The position numbers and the translations under genes are program-made. The notes beneath the pieces are model-generated. The model was not told the origin of the DNA, searched no databases, and saw only the letters and a list, made by a program, of their open reading frames with translations. Positions 1 through 7,511 of a stretch of 64,000 bases of DNA are shown here, one piece after another. Numbering within the stretch: the stretch's first letter is position 1; every line of letters starts with the position of its first letter. Origin of the DNA: Bacillus pseudomycoides (GTDB taxonomy: Bacteria; Bacillota; Bacilli; Bacillales; Bacillaceae_G). The stretch is taken from positions 2,480,001 through 2,544,000 of the forward strand of contig NZ_CP064266.1 of the NCBI RefSeq assembly GCF_022811845.1. The letters are read 5' to 3'.

Positions 1-620
1 TACCAATCAGTAGGTCTACCAAGTTTATCTCTAAGATAATCTGTTTTACCTGCTACTAAATTTATTTCTTTTGAATTCACTTTCTTAACTGTGAAAGTAC
101 TTCTCGATTGGTCACTAAAATAGATCCAGCTTCGATTGCCTGCATTTACATATTTTTTTATTCCTCCTGCATCAGCATTTGGTCCCCCAATCCACATTGA
201 CATTGTAATGGGAGTATTATTTCTTACATATCCATCACCCTCTACTCCAGACGGCACTTCAAAATTGATAGGTGTACCATAGTACTCATTACCTTTTGTA
301 TCCTTATGCAGTTCAGCAGCACCGTAATAAGATGATTTTTTATATTGAATTACATAATGCCAACCCGCAAACTTCTCATAAGTTACTCCAAGTCTATTGT
401 AACCTACAGGTGCTATTCGTTTTGAAAGAGGAACCTTTAAATCACGTAAATATTTATCTATTAGTATGTAATCTTTATTGGTGGTAATTGGATCCCCATA
501 AATATCAAGTATACGGTCGTCCTCAGCTGCATAAGCAGAATTTGTAGGAAAAATAGTTACGATCAAACTAAACATTACTGCTAAGAATGTAAGTATAGGT
601 AGTTTTCTTTTCATAAACAT
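1..620 (-). CDS. secreted protein of unknown function, C-terminus beyond window
   Basis: An open reading frame of at least 206 codons runs off the left edge. The start at 620 is chosen because a GGAGGAG site lies 7 bases upstream; an ATG at 614 is too far from it. Residues 1-31 form a typical Sec signal peptide: a KRK n-region, a hydrophobic core, and an AYA cleavage motif before AEDD. The mature protein opens with DRILDIYGDPITTNKDYIL, which resembles the first strand of Kunitz/STI-type beta-trefoil proteins (LD.dGdp...g..Yyil). That resemblance is weak and no function is claimed. The upstream intergenic region contains a consensus palindromic PlcR box (845-860), so control by PlcR is plausible but would need a promoter in this direction. 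Confidence 0.75.
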   Translation of the reverse strand, partial: MFMKRKLPILTFLAVMFSLIVTIFPTNSAYAAEDDRILDIYGDPITTNKDYILIDKYLRDLKVPLSKRIAPVGYNRLGVTYEKFAGWHYVIQYKKSSYYGAAELHKDTKGNEYYGTPINFEVPSGVEGDGYVRNNTPITMSMWIGGPNADAGGIKKYVNAGNRSWIYFSDQSRSTFTVKKVNSKEINLVAGKTDYLRDKLGRPTDW

Positions 621-844
621 GTCTTAACTCCTCCTTATTTTTACTAATGGTTTTACCACTTGCGCGCATCATCTACTAGTAAATCAACCTCATCCTATCT
701 AGCAAATCTTTCATTTCTCTTTCATAAATGTTACAAAAGTCTTTCAAAGGTCTGACCTATTTACTGATGAAACTAACAAACAAAACAGAAAACCTGCATG
801 TTCATTAGCTTCATAGATCATTTATTCAATAATATAGATATAAG

Positions 845-860
845 TATGCAATTTTTCATA
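845..860. promoter_or_regulatory. PlcR box
   Basis: The 16 bases TATGCAATTTTTCATA match the published PlcR consensus TATGNANNNNTNCATA at every fixed position. The site ends 10 bases upstream of a good sigma-A -35 element (871). It is palindromic and lies between the divergent secreted-protein gene (start 620) and the small peptide gene (start 952), so it could serve either side. PlcR is the quorum-responsive virulence activator of the B. cereus group. Whether plcR is intact in this strain is not visible here. Confidence 0.85.
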
Positions 861-870
861 TTAAAATGTA

Positions 871-899
871 TTGATATTGTTAAAAGCGCTTACTATAAT
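871..899 (+). promoter_or_regulatory. sigma-A promoter of the small peptide gene
   Basis: TTGATA (871-876) and TATAAT (894-899) are separated by exactly 17 bases. The predicted start lies near 906, about 45 bases ahead of the ATG at 952. The PlcR box sits just upstream of the -35. Confidence 0.8.
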
Positions 900-951
900 G
901 AGAGCATAAAGATGTACCACATCTAAACACCAAGAAAGAGGAGGAAATAAT

Positions 952-1032
952 ATGGAAATCGCAATGGCAGTTTTAAAATTTGTAGGTGGATTAATTCCAT
1001 TCGTTCAAGAACTTTTAAAAGCATTTATGTAA
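952..1032 (+). CDS. 26-residue amphipathic peptide, delta-lysin/PSM-like or leaderless bacteriocin-like
   Basis: A 26-codon gene starting MEIAMAVLKF and ending LLKAFM. It is preceded by a strong AAAGAGGAGGAAA site and followed by a long hairpin at 1066-1118. Polar or helix-face residues fall at 2, 9, 13, 16, 20 and 23 (E, K, G, P, E, K), a 3-4 residue spacing that puts them on one side of a helix whose other side is almost wholly I/L/V/F/M. Net side-chain charge is zero. There is no signal peptide. Length and pattern resemble staphylococcal delta-lysin and other phenol-soluble modulins; a leaderless bacteriocin is an alternative. Promoter, ribosome site, stop and terminator are all in place, which makes a real gene likely. 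The function is inferred. Confidence 0.75.
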   Translation: MEIAMAVLKFVGGLIPFVQELLKAFM

Positions 1033-1065
1033 GTTCATTATTTAGCAATTATTTATAAAAATTAT

Positions 1066-1118
1066 CACACAAATGATCTGTATATCAAAGCCGAATTGAT
1101 ATGCAGATCATTTGTGTG
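1066..1118 (+). terminator. long hairpin after the peptide gene
   Basis: Arms 1066-1080 and 1104-1118 are perfectly complementary over 15 bases, and the stem continues inward (1081-1088 with 1096-1103) with little interruption, giving about 23 base pairs. The T-tail is weak (CAAATTTTAA), so it may act as terminator or as an RNA-stabilising end. Confidence 0.7.
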
Positions 1119-1135
1119 AGCAAATTTTAAACAAG

Positions 1136-1170
1136 AAAAAGAATCCTAGTAATCATAAGGGATTCTTTTT
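1136..1170 (+). terminator. Rho-independent terminator
   Basis: AAAAAGAATCC at 1136-1146 pairs with GGATTCTTTTT ending at 1170. The A-rich 5' arm and T-rich 3' arm allow it to work in both directions. It is a second stop behind the peptide gene. Confidence 0.75.
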
Positions 1171-2239
1171 CTTTAGGTATAATTAGGACTGTAACCAGAT
1201 TTATTGACTCTTCCACGAGAAATTTCTTCCACATAATTTTCAAATTAACGCAATTATCACGTTTACAATTCTATTTAATCATATCGAATAGGAGCAGAAA
1301 TACATGAAGAGAAACATATTAGAATATCAATATAGCTTAAACACATTAAAAAGTTGTGTATGGATTTTGGGATCTTATTAATTATTAACTGGTATAATTT
1401 ATGTGCAAATCTTATACTTAGCCATAACTTTTTATGGAAAAAGGCTGTATTGATCATAATACTTGCTATTGTATTTATACATTTTATACATCAAATTAAA
1501 ACCAAGAACTATAAGATTACCTAACATACATTTAACACATTGAATTTGATGTACAAACTCTAAAATATGGTACTTACTGGTTTGTTGCACATAACCTATA
1601 CCTTTTCCATTCTTTTAGGTGGAAGTCTTCGGCTGAGGGAATTATAAAATAATGTTTAATAGTACATATTAAAATAAAGTTTGTACGACACAGAAATTGT
1701 GTAAAAATATATTCCTCACTCATATGAAAAAGAGATACAAGCACTTCTTAAAATGCCTTATCTCTTTTTTTATATGTATTCCTTATTTGGGGTAAAGAAA
1801 CGATTCAAAAAATAATCCGCCACATCTAGAAACTTTTCCAATTTTGGCAGGTGCTTTTTTTATACTTTGTCTTGTAGTTTCCTATATTTATTGGTATTTT
1901 TTTAATTTAGGTCTTGATAACGTACGAAACTCGCGTCTTGATGGTGCTACCTCATGGCTATTAAGTTAAGATTTTAATATAGATCATTTTTATGATGAAT
2001 TTTAAAAATATTACTACTTTTAAAGCCTCTTCTAGTGCTGTAATTGCTCCACCTAAGCATGTTAAAATCTCTGTTGGGATTGCCATAATTATTTCTTTAT
2101 TTTTAATATTAAAATGTTATGAATCTTTATACTCTCGTTATAGTAAGCGCTTATAAATATATCCATCCATCTCGATATGTAATATTTCATAAAACATTGG
2201 TTGTTTATTGTATTATAATACTCAAGGGAAGTAGACGAA
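1171..2239. other. gene-poor region with decayed coding fragments
   Basis: No convincing intact gene is seen. A 54-codon frame at 1360-1524 (+) encodes a hydrophobic stretch (VLIILAIVFIHFIHQ) but lacks a ribosome site, and its apparent N-terminus is in another frame. A frame at about 1819-1968 (+) encodes a transmembrane-like segment (AGAFFILCLVVSYIYWYFF) with no start. A 41-codon minus-strand frame at 1961-2086 also lacks a ribosome site. These look like remnants of small membrane-protein genes. Confidence 0.4.
1728..1770. terminator. bidirectional terminator-like hairpin
   Basis: AAAAAGAGATA (1728-1738) pairs with TATCTCTTTTT (1759-1769), loop about 20 bases. It sits in the gene-poor region and may be the tail of a lost gene. 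Confidence 0.6.
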
Positions 2240-2418
2240 ATGCAACATAATAATTTATCAGACGAAGAGAGAATGATCATATGTATCCAAAATTTATTGA
2301 CAAAATGGCGTTTTCGAAGGCGCATAAAGAGTTATTAATTAAACTGTATAATAAAGAAATTTCAAGAAGCGAGTATAATAAATTGGTAGATACTTTTTAC
2401 CGTCCGCAACAAAAGTAA
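2240..2418 (+). pseudogene. small hypothetical protein gene with a frameshift
   Basis: The reading from ATG 2240 (AAGGGAAG upstream) gives MQHNNLSDEERMI and then leaves frame. The frame starting with ATG 2281 gives MYPKFIDKMAFSKAHKELL... to a stop at 2416-2418 (45 codons, ending TFYRPQQK). Two extra bases near 2275-2280 separate the halves; without them one continuous charged, helical protein of about 58 residues would be made. The second half might still be translated from 2281, but its ribosome site is poor. The family was not recognised. Confidence 0.5.
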
Positions 2419-2574
2419 ATATGAAGTAAGTGTTTATGGTTTTATGTCTTTTATAGCAACGAAGTTCATTTTTATCATTTTTGGGGCAACCTGTTCTGTT
2501 AGGTTGATGGATGTGGTGCTATCCCTATATGAATGACTTTGTCAGCATGATGGATGCAAATGGCTGCGTAGGAT

Positions 2575-2600
2575 AAAAGAGGGCTTCGGCTCTCTTTTTT
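2575..2600 (+). terminator. terminator with UUCG tetraloop
   Basis: AGAGGGC-TTCG-GCTCTCT followed by a T run. It lies about 155 bases downstream of the broken small gene, and the region between has no gene. Confidence 0.75.
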
Positions 2601-2602
2601 TA

Positions 2603-3188
2603 TTTCGTTCGACAAAATATGACGAAATAGCTGAAACGAAGTCAAAAATTTGGGAATATGTTGGATGGGGAGCCGTAGTTGTAATTGGTGCTTTTACTAC
2701 ATTCATGATAATGATGTTGGTATTCGGTGATCCAAAAACGAAATATAAAGCTCAAGAAACAACAACAGAGGGACAGGTTGTTAAAAATGCCGAAGAGGAT
2801 GCAAATAAAGAATACGCTGTTGGAGAAACTATTAAACTTGGTGACCATCGACTTACTGTTACGGATGTGAAGAAATCAACTGGCGGTGATTTTGATAAAC
2901 CTAAACCAGGTCATGAGTACGTAGTTGTATCAGTAAATATCTATAACGGCGGTAAAGAGGATATTCCATACAATCCGCTAGACTTCGAGATGAGAAATAG
3001 TAAAGGGAACATTACTAAAATGACAATATCTATGGTTAATCAAAATACCGCTTTAAATTCTGGCCAGTTAGCACCAAAGGGACAAGTGACAGGTTCTATT
3101 GTTTTTCGAGCAACCTGTTGGAGAAAAATTAAAACTACAATTTACGCCTAATTTCTGAAGTAAGAAAAAGATTATCATAAACTTATAA
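2603..3188 (+). pseudogene. membrane-anchored DUF4352-like protein, broken at both ends
   Basis: The open frame extends upstream of ATG 2705 to about 2603 and encodes a transmembrane helix (VGWGAVVVIGAFTTFMIMM) with no start codon, so the 5' end is lost. The extracellular part (YAVGETIKLGDHRLTVTDV... HEYVVVSVNIYNGG) matches the immunoglobulin-like DUF4352 pattern. Near 3107 the expected ending VFEQPVGEKLKLQFTPNF is found in another frame (a one-base shift in TTTTTCGAGC), followed by TGA where a tryptophan codon is usual and a further SKKKIIINL frame to 3188. These three lesions argue for a pseudogene. A 148-residue product from ATG 2705 is formally possible. Confidence 0.6.
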
Positions 3189-3259
3189 AATAAAAAAAGC
3201 ACATGAAATGGGACAACATGTGCAAGAAAATAATAATTTAGGTAACTCAGCCATACCAT

Positions 3260-3290
3260 AAAAGCTCTGATTTAAGGGGCTTTTTATTTT
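3260..3290 (+). terminator. Rho-independent terminator
   Basis: AAAAGCTC (3260-3267) pairs with GGGCTTTT around 3277-3284, followed by T-rich sequence. It closes the decayed DUF4352-like gene. Confidence 0.65.
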
Positions 3291-3386
3291 TTTCTCAATA
3301 AGCAATATAGATAAATATGGTAAAATGGTATTTGGATGGGAGTCCATATACATATTATTAAAATTAAAGTGGTTATCAAGTCGGAG

Positions 3387-3416
3387 AAAGGCACCTTAGG
3401 GTGTCTTTTCTTTTTT
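3387..3416 (+). terminator. terminator-like hairpin, possibly of a small RNA
   Basis: AAAGGCACC (3387-3395), loop, GGTGTCTTT (3400-3408), then TTCTTTTTT. No plus-strand gene precedes it within 190 bases, so it may end a short untranslated transcript. Confidence 0.5.
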
Positions 3417-3429
3417 CAAAAGGACCCGC

Positions 3430-3576
3430 TCAATTAGAGCATAACAACATAAAATAAACCATACCCATTATATAGACTTTTTTTCTATGACTTTCTAAAT
3501 CTAAAACACATGATTCTAAATCGTTTTTCGCGCCTACCACATCAACAGCATGAGCAATAACATCATAATTTTTCAT
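3430..3576 (-). CDS. 48-residue hypothetical protein
   Basis: Begins MKNYDVIAHAVDVVGAKNDL and ends in a hydrophobic segment (VYIMGMVYFMLLCSN). GGGAAG lies 5 bases before the ATG. The gene starts 17 bases after the stop of the truncated upstream gene (3594-4250), so the two were probably co-transcribed. A small gene just behind a larger one of this kind could be an accessory or immunity partner, but nothing in the sequence identifies it. Confidence 0.55.
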   Translation of the reverse strand: MKNYDVIAHAVDVVGAKNDLESCVLDLESHRKKVYIMGMVYFMLLCSN

Positions 3577-3593
3577 AAAAACTTCCCATCTTC

Positions 3594-4250
3594 TTATCCT
3601 TGATTATCTACATTTTCAAATTCATTTGCTTTTTGTTCAATGAAATCAGCTTCTGAACGAATGCGCTCCATATATCCTCGTTGAAATCCATACATACCAT
3701 ATGTAATTGTGTTAATCAAATTTCCATCAACACTAGCTGGTGATTGATGTAATATATTAATAATTTTGTTACTCGCTTGTACTAACTTTTGATTAATATC
3801 ATCAATTTCTCTTTTTAAATCTGCGGCAATTTGTTTTACCTCTTCCACTGATAAGTGAATTGTTATTTCGCCCGCACGAGGTGAACCTAAAACTCGTTCT
3901 CCTGTTTCAGCATCAATGATATTTGACATATTAAAATATCCATATTCATTATACGTATAACGTTCCATCGAATGATATTTTGGTAGTGGGCCACCAACAA
4001 ATGAAGCGATTCCTCTTAAAACGTTATAAACAGAAAAAGAAGGTCTTAAACGAAAGGGGGAATACCCTACCACTTTTTGAACTATCTCATTATTTTGTAT
4101 ACCATCCTCAGTGGTATGGTACACATGTCCTATACGGCCTCTTTGTGTATTATCATTTCCTTTAAATCCTGTAAATACAGAATCATATGGATCACCAATG
4201 CTTGTAATTTGATTTTTATAATCACCGCGTAGAGCTTTTTCTTTTTTGTC
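3594..4250 (-). pseudogene. C-terminal part of a larger protein, 5' end missing
   Basis: The frame is open from a stop at 4251-4253 and encodes ALRGDYKNQITSIGDPYDSV..., running to VDNQG at 3594. No start with a ribosome site is found; the only in-frame candidate is GTG at 4124, which has no good site. The C-terminal 80 residues are strongly helical and charged (VEEVKQIAADLKREIDDINQ...). Family not recognised; the shape could suit the rear of a secreted LXG-type or lipase-like protein. Best read as a 5'-truncated remnant followed by its original small partner gene. Confidence 0.5.
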
Positions 4251-4386
4251 TTAATGGGAGAGCTTCAAATTATATACTTAAAAGATAGTTTCGATATTAA
4301 ATCGAATCCATTTTTTTCTAGAGGATCTAATCTATTTTTGATACATTAATAGTTGGGAAATACAAATAAGGGGTAGAGATGTAGAA

Positions 4387-5187
4387 ATGGAATTATTTGA
4401 TTATTATAAGCGGAAAGGGAAGTTTAAACTTCTTATTGGAACAGGTATTTTTCTATTTGCGCTATGGTGTGTATATGGAACTTGGGGAATGGTGAATTGG
4501 GGACAGATTAGCTTTATTATGATCGTTTCTTCTGTTTTTTTCGGAATCGGATTTTGGCAGTTACGAAAAGGGAATGTGATACAAAAGAATACAGTAAAAA
4601 GTAATGTAACGTTTTGGGATGTTGATACGTTTGTCGTATTAGAATTGCCTAAACAGAACAAGCAATTTGGTTTATATCATCCTGATGGGGGATATGTTGC
4701 TGGAACAAAGATCATTTCATCTAACATTCTTTTTTCAGTGATACCTTTTTTAAGTAATAGAGATGTTTATGGATTAGAAACGAGTAGCGGGGAAATTCTT
4801 GCATATTTTCATACTGAAGCTGACGGGTATGATTGGGTAATCTATGATTCGGATTATAACCAGATTGGTATGTTTAAAGAGAAGATGATACAAAGTCTTG
4901 GATCGATACGTGGTTCTTTGATGAAGGATAAAGAAACGAAGTTGTCTGATGTAGAAGTTGAGGTTGATTTTATTCAAACAACTCTTCGTACAACAGATGG
5001 ACGTACATTAGCAATCGGTAAGCAAGGGTATATGCCTATAGAATGGAGCGAAAGGTTTATGGGATTAAATGTGCCTACTATTACATTAGGTTCCAATGCG
5101 TCTAAGAATGAACAACTTCTAGGTCTAGGGGTGCTCCTGTATAGCTTATACACAATTGAGATTCGAAAAAATAGAGCGAGTGTTTAA
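4387..5187 (+). CDS. membrane protein with possible tubby/LURP-one-like C-terminal domain
   Basis: 266 residues. Two transmembrane helices lie near the N-terminus (about 16-33 and 37-56: LLIGTGIFLFALWCVYGTW, ISFIMIVSSVFFGIGFW), followed by a roughly 200-residue beta-rich cytoplasmic region with alternating short strands (FVVLELPKQNKQFGLYHPDG..., YDWVIYDSDYNQIGMFKEK). The strand-turn repeats suggest a tubby-like/LOR fold, but this is a guess from pattern. GGGGTAGAG lies ahead of the ATG. Next to the YbjQ gene but with its own spacing of 150 bases. Codon use is like its neighbours. Confidence 0.7.
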   Translation: MELFDYYKRKGKFKLLIGTGIFLFALWCVYGTWGMVNWGQISFIMIVSSVFFGIGFWQLRKGNVIQKNTVKSNVTFWDVDTFVVLELPKQNKQFGLYHPDGGYVAGTKIISSNILFSVIPFLSNRDVYGLETSSGEILAYFHTEADGYDWVIYDSDYNQIGMFKEKMIQSLGSIRGSLMKDKETKLSDVEVEVDFIQTTLRTTDGRTLAIGKQGYMPIEWSERFMGLNVPTITLGSNASKNEQLLGLGVLLYSLYTIEIRKNRASV

Positions 5188-5220
5188 TAGGAAGGTAATT
5201 CTGTTTTTTTATTTATGAAA

Positions 5221-5305
5221 TCTTACAAAACTGTCACCTTTTTGTAAGGTTATGAGATAGTTTATTTCCTTTTTTAATGTAATAATAAAGACATAAGAAA
5301 CGTTA
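5221..5305 (+). promoter_or_regulatory. promoter region shared with the DUF4870 gene
   Basis: About 80 bases here are closely similar to 43020-43101 upstream of the DUF4870 gene. Shared blocks are TCTTACAAAACTGTCACCTT, GTAAGGTTAT, AGATAGTT and AATGTAATAATAAAGA. CTTACAAA pairs with TTTGTAAG (5222-5229 with 5241-5248), a possible operator. No clear sigma-A -35/-10 pair is evident. The conservation in front of two unrelated genes implies a common regulator. Confidence 0.6.
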
Positions 5306-5338
5306 ACAAAAATTATAACTTACAGGAGAGTGTCAGTA

Positions 5339-5650
5339 ATGATTGTAACAACAACGTCTGGAATTCAAGGAAAAGAAATTATTGAGTATATTGATATTGT
5401 AAATGGTGAAGCAATTATGGGTGCAAATATCGTTCGCGACTTATTTGCTTCTGTTCGTGATGTTGTCGGCGGCCGTGCTGGTGCATATGAAAGTAAATTA
5501 AAAGAAGCACGTGATATTGCAATGGAAGAAATGAAACAAGTGGCGCAGCAAAAAGGAGCTAATGCCATTGTTGGTATTGATGTAGACTACGAGGTTGTTC
5601 GTGACGGAATGTTAATGGTAGCTGTAAGTGGTACTGCTGTACGTATATAA
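5339..5650 (+). CDS. YbjQ family protein (UPF0145)
   Basis: 103 residues, beginning MIVTTTSGIQGKEIIEYIDI and containing the family hallmarks GEAIMGANIVRDLFASVRDVVGGR and KGANAIVGIDVDYEV. ATG 5339 is chosen because GGAGAG lies 9 bases upstream; a GTG nine bases earlier overlaps that ribosome site. The family forms small pentamer-like oligomers and is sometimes named heavy-metal-binding, although its role is not established. A strong terminator follows at 5681. Confidence 0.92.
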   Translation: MIVTTTSGIQGKEIIEYIDIVNGEAIMGANIVRDLFASVRDVVGGRAGAYESKLKEARDIAMEEMKQVAQQKGANAIVGIDVDYEVVRDGMLMVAVSGTAVRI

Positions 5651-5680
5651 AAATAAAAAGCATGTTATAGATGATAGGAT

Positions 5681-5717
5681 AATCCCCTTAGAGTAGACAT
5701 CCCCTAAGGGGATTTTT
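5681..5717 (+). terminator. Rho-independent terminator of the YbjQ gene
   Basis: AATCCCCTTA (5681-5690) pairs with TAAGGGGATT (5705-5714), followed by TTT. Confidence 0.85.
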
Positions 5718-5844
5718 GTGCTTATCCCCTCCAATTGTAATAGTCTTGAACCTTTACTTTGGATTTAAAGGGAATAAAACTTTATAAAATAAACGTGAGT
5801 TAAACGGATGACCTATTTATATAAAATAACTCAGTACAAGCGTT

Positions 5845-5895
5845 GTCATACGGACACAATAGTGTAAGGGCTTAACTCAGTTGTGTCCATATGAC
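5845..5895. repeat. inverted repeat downstream of the GNAT gene
   Basis: GTCATACGGACACAA (5845-5859) and TTGTGTCCATATGAC (5881-5895) are complementary in 14 of 15 positions. There is no T-tail on either strand. TAACTCAG occurs at 5827 and again in the loop. It could be a remnant of a small repeat element. Confidence 0.55.
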
Positions 5896-5930
5896 TATAC
5901 TAACTCCAGGGATGCAGTTTTTACCATTAG

Positions 5931-6560
5931 TTAAAAATCATAACAGTATAAAAATACATTAAGTTTTGTTTTCATTGAATCAAAATAAATTTCTTTTTCA
6001 TTTATACGTTCAAAGTTTTGACTATCATAAAATCCATAGTTACATTTATTATCTGTATATAGATATAAAGATTTCACATTCGTACTTTTCATATAATTAG
6101 ACAAATGATTCATTAGAGCCTTTCCAACCCCAAGACCTCTAGATTCCCCTGATACAATAAATAACTGTATACAACCTTGAAAATCATCTTCCTTTCCTTC
6201 TATAAGTTCTTTATATGTGTCTTCAACCTTTGAGGATTCTTTTATGAATTTTTTATTCTCTTTATTAGTCATGAATACTTTCAGCATGGTGTAGGCAAAA
6301 CTTAAAGTATTATGAGCTTTCTTTAAACGCTTTTTGTCTTTTTTTGAATCCCCCAAAATAACACCAATAATCTTATTATTTTTTTCAGCTACTTTACTAA
6401 ATGAACTTTCTAAAATACAACTCTGTAGATAGATGTTTAATATGGAATCTAAAAATTTCTTATCTTTAATTAATTCAGTGAAGCCAAACGCTTCACCAAT
6501 CAACTCTTTAACGGATTCATAATCTTCTTTAACTAGGCTTCTATATATTACTTGATCCAT
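5931..6560 (-). CDS. GNAT family N-acetyltransferase
   Basis: 209 residues from ATG 6560, which has GGGAG 9 bases upstream; the longer reading to 6656 has no ribosome site. The fold is read from VIYRSLVKEDYESVKELI at the start, a central EKNNKIIGVILGD strand, the acetyl-CoA loop ESRGLGVGKALMNHL (Q/RxxGxG/A motif), and the C-terminal LYTDNKCNYGFYDSQNFER. The gene is divergent from a MerR-type regulator, and a MerR-style promoter reads toward it. A spermidine acetyltransferase role like BltD, beside the MerR gene bltR in B. subtilis, is an analogy and not shown. Confidence 0.85.
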   Translation of the reverse strand: MDQVIYRSLVKEDYESVKELIGEAFGFTELIKDKKFLDSILNIYLQSCILESSFSKVAEKNNKIIGVILGDSKKDKKRLKKAHNTLSFAYTMLKVFMTNKENKKFIKESSKVEDTYKELIEGKEDDFQGCIQLFIVSGESRGLGVGKALMNHLSNYMKSTNVKSLYLYTDNKCNYGFYDSQNFERINEKEIYFDSMKTKLNVFLYCYDF

Positions 6561-6614
6561 GTTTATAAACTCCCTTTTATATAAGTGAAATTTAATTTCG
6601 TATTTGATTGTAAA

Positions 6615-6656
6615 GACCTTATTATGATAATAAGGTCTCCCTAAGAGGAGAGTCAA
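6615..6656 (-). promoter_or_regulatory. MerR-type operator-promoter facing the GNAT gene
   Basis: On the minus strand TTGACT (6656-6651) and TATTAT (6632-6627) are 18 bases apart, and the spacer holds the dyad TCTCCT...AGGGAGA. An over-long spacer around a dyad is the signature of MerR-activated promoters. A second perfect palindrome, GACCTTATT-N5-AATAAGGTC, lies at 6615-6637 and overlaps the -10, so a second binding site or leader hairpin is possible. Confidence 0.65.
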
Positions 6657-6692
6657 TGATTATGTAAGAAAAATATAAAGGAAGTGATTAGG

Positions 6693-7511
6693 GTGAAAAA
6701 CTTATTTTCTATTGGGGAAGTTGCGAAAATAAAGGACATCACAATAAAAGCGTTACGATATTATCACAAAATGGGAATTCTTATTCCAAGATATATTGAT
6801 GAAACAACAGGTTATAGGTATTATTCTATAGATCAATTTATTCATATAGATATTATAAAAAGCTGTAGAGAGTTAAGAACGAGTATAGTAGAGCTTCAAG
6901 AGATTTTTAAGGACTGTGATACTGATCAATTACTACAATTTTTACAATTAAAAAGATATGAAGCAGAAGAAAGCATAAAGAAAATGCAAGAAGTAATCAA
7001 AACCATTGATAGCTTAAATATGAAGGTAGAGACTTCTAAAGATATATTAAATAGTGATGAGATATCTATTCAGTTCTTTGAACCGCGCTATGTAATTGTA
7101 GCACCATGTAAAGAAGTGGGAAGTTTACAAGAGCTACTTTACTATTCAGACTTAGAGAAAATCATTCAAGATAAAGAGGGGAAAATGTCAATGGAAAGAG
7201 GAATCATATATAACTTTAATTCAGAGGGGGATGCAGAACCAAAATATGTTTTTAGTAGATTTCAAGGGAATTCTAATATAGAAGCTGAACAAAATATAAA
7301 AATATTACCAAAGGGAAAGTATGTAACGTTATCTTATAGTAAAGAGAATGAAGAGGAACGTCGAAATAAAATCATTAAATATGTAAAAGAAAATAATTTA
7401 AAAGTTAAAAGTTTCATTGAAGTGGAGTTATTTAACGATTTCTTTAATACAGAATCTTATAGCTGTCAAATTCAAATGTTTATAGAAAATAATGAGTCAG
7501 TTGACGGTTAG
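6693..7511 (+). CDS. MerR family transcriptional regulator, BmrR-like
   Basis: 272 residues from GTG 6693, chosen because AAAGGAAG lies 8 bases upstream; another GTG at 6684 overlaps that site. Residues 1-70 are the MerR winged helix (FSIGEVAKIKDITIKALRYY, TGYRYYSIDQ), then a coiled-coil dimerisation helix (LQLKRYEAEESIKKMQEVIK), then a GyrI/BmrR-like effector domain (QFFEPRYVIVAP... YVTLSYSKENEEE). The layout fits multidrug- or polyamine-sensing regulators. It probably controls the divergent GNAT gene and itself. Confidence 0.88.
   Translation: MKNLFSIGEVAKIKDITIKALRYYHKMGILIPRYIDETTGYRYYSIDQFIHIDIIKSCRELRTSIVELQEIFKDCDTDQLLQFLQLKRYEAEESIKKMQEVIKTIDSLNMKVETSKDILNSDEISIQFFEPRYVIVAPCKEVGSLQELLYYSDLEKIIQDKEGKMSMERGIIYNFNSEGDAEPKYVFSRFQGNSNIEAEQNIKILPKGKYVTLSYSKENEEERRNKIIKYVKENNLKVKSFIEVELFNDFFNTESYSCQIQMFIENNESVDG

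Noticed and set aside
2419..2600. Possible structured RNA before the UUCG terminator
   Set aside because: No promoter and no known riboswitch pattern was recognised; only the terminator is supported.
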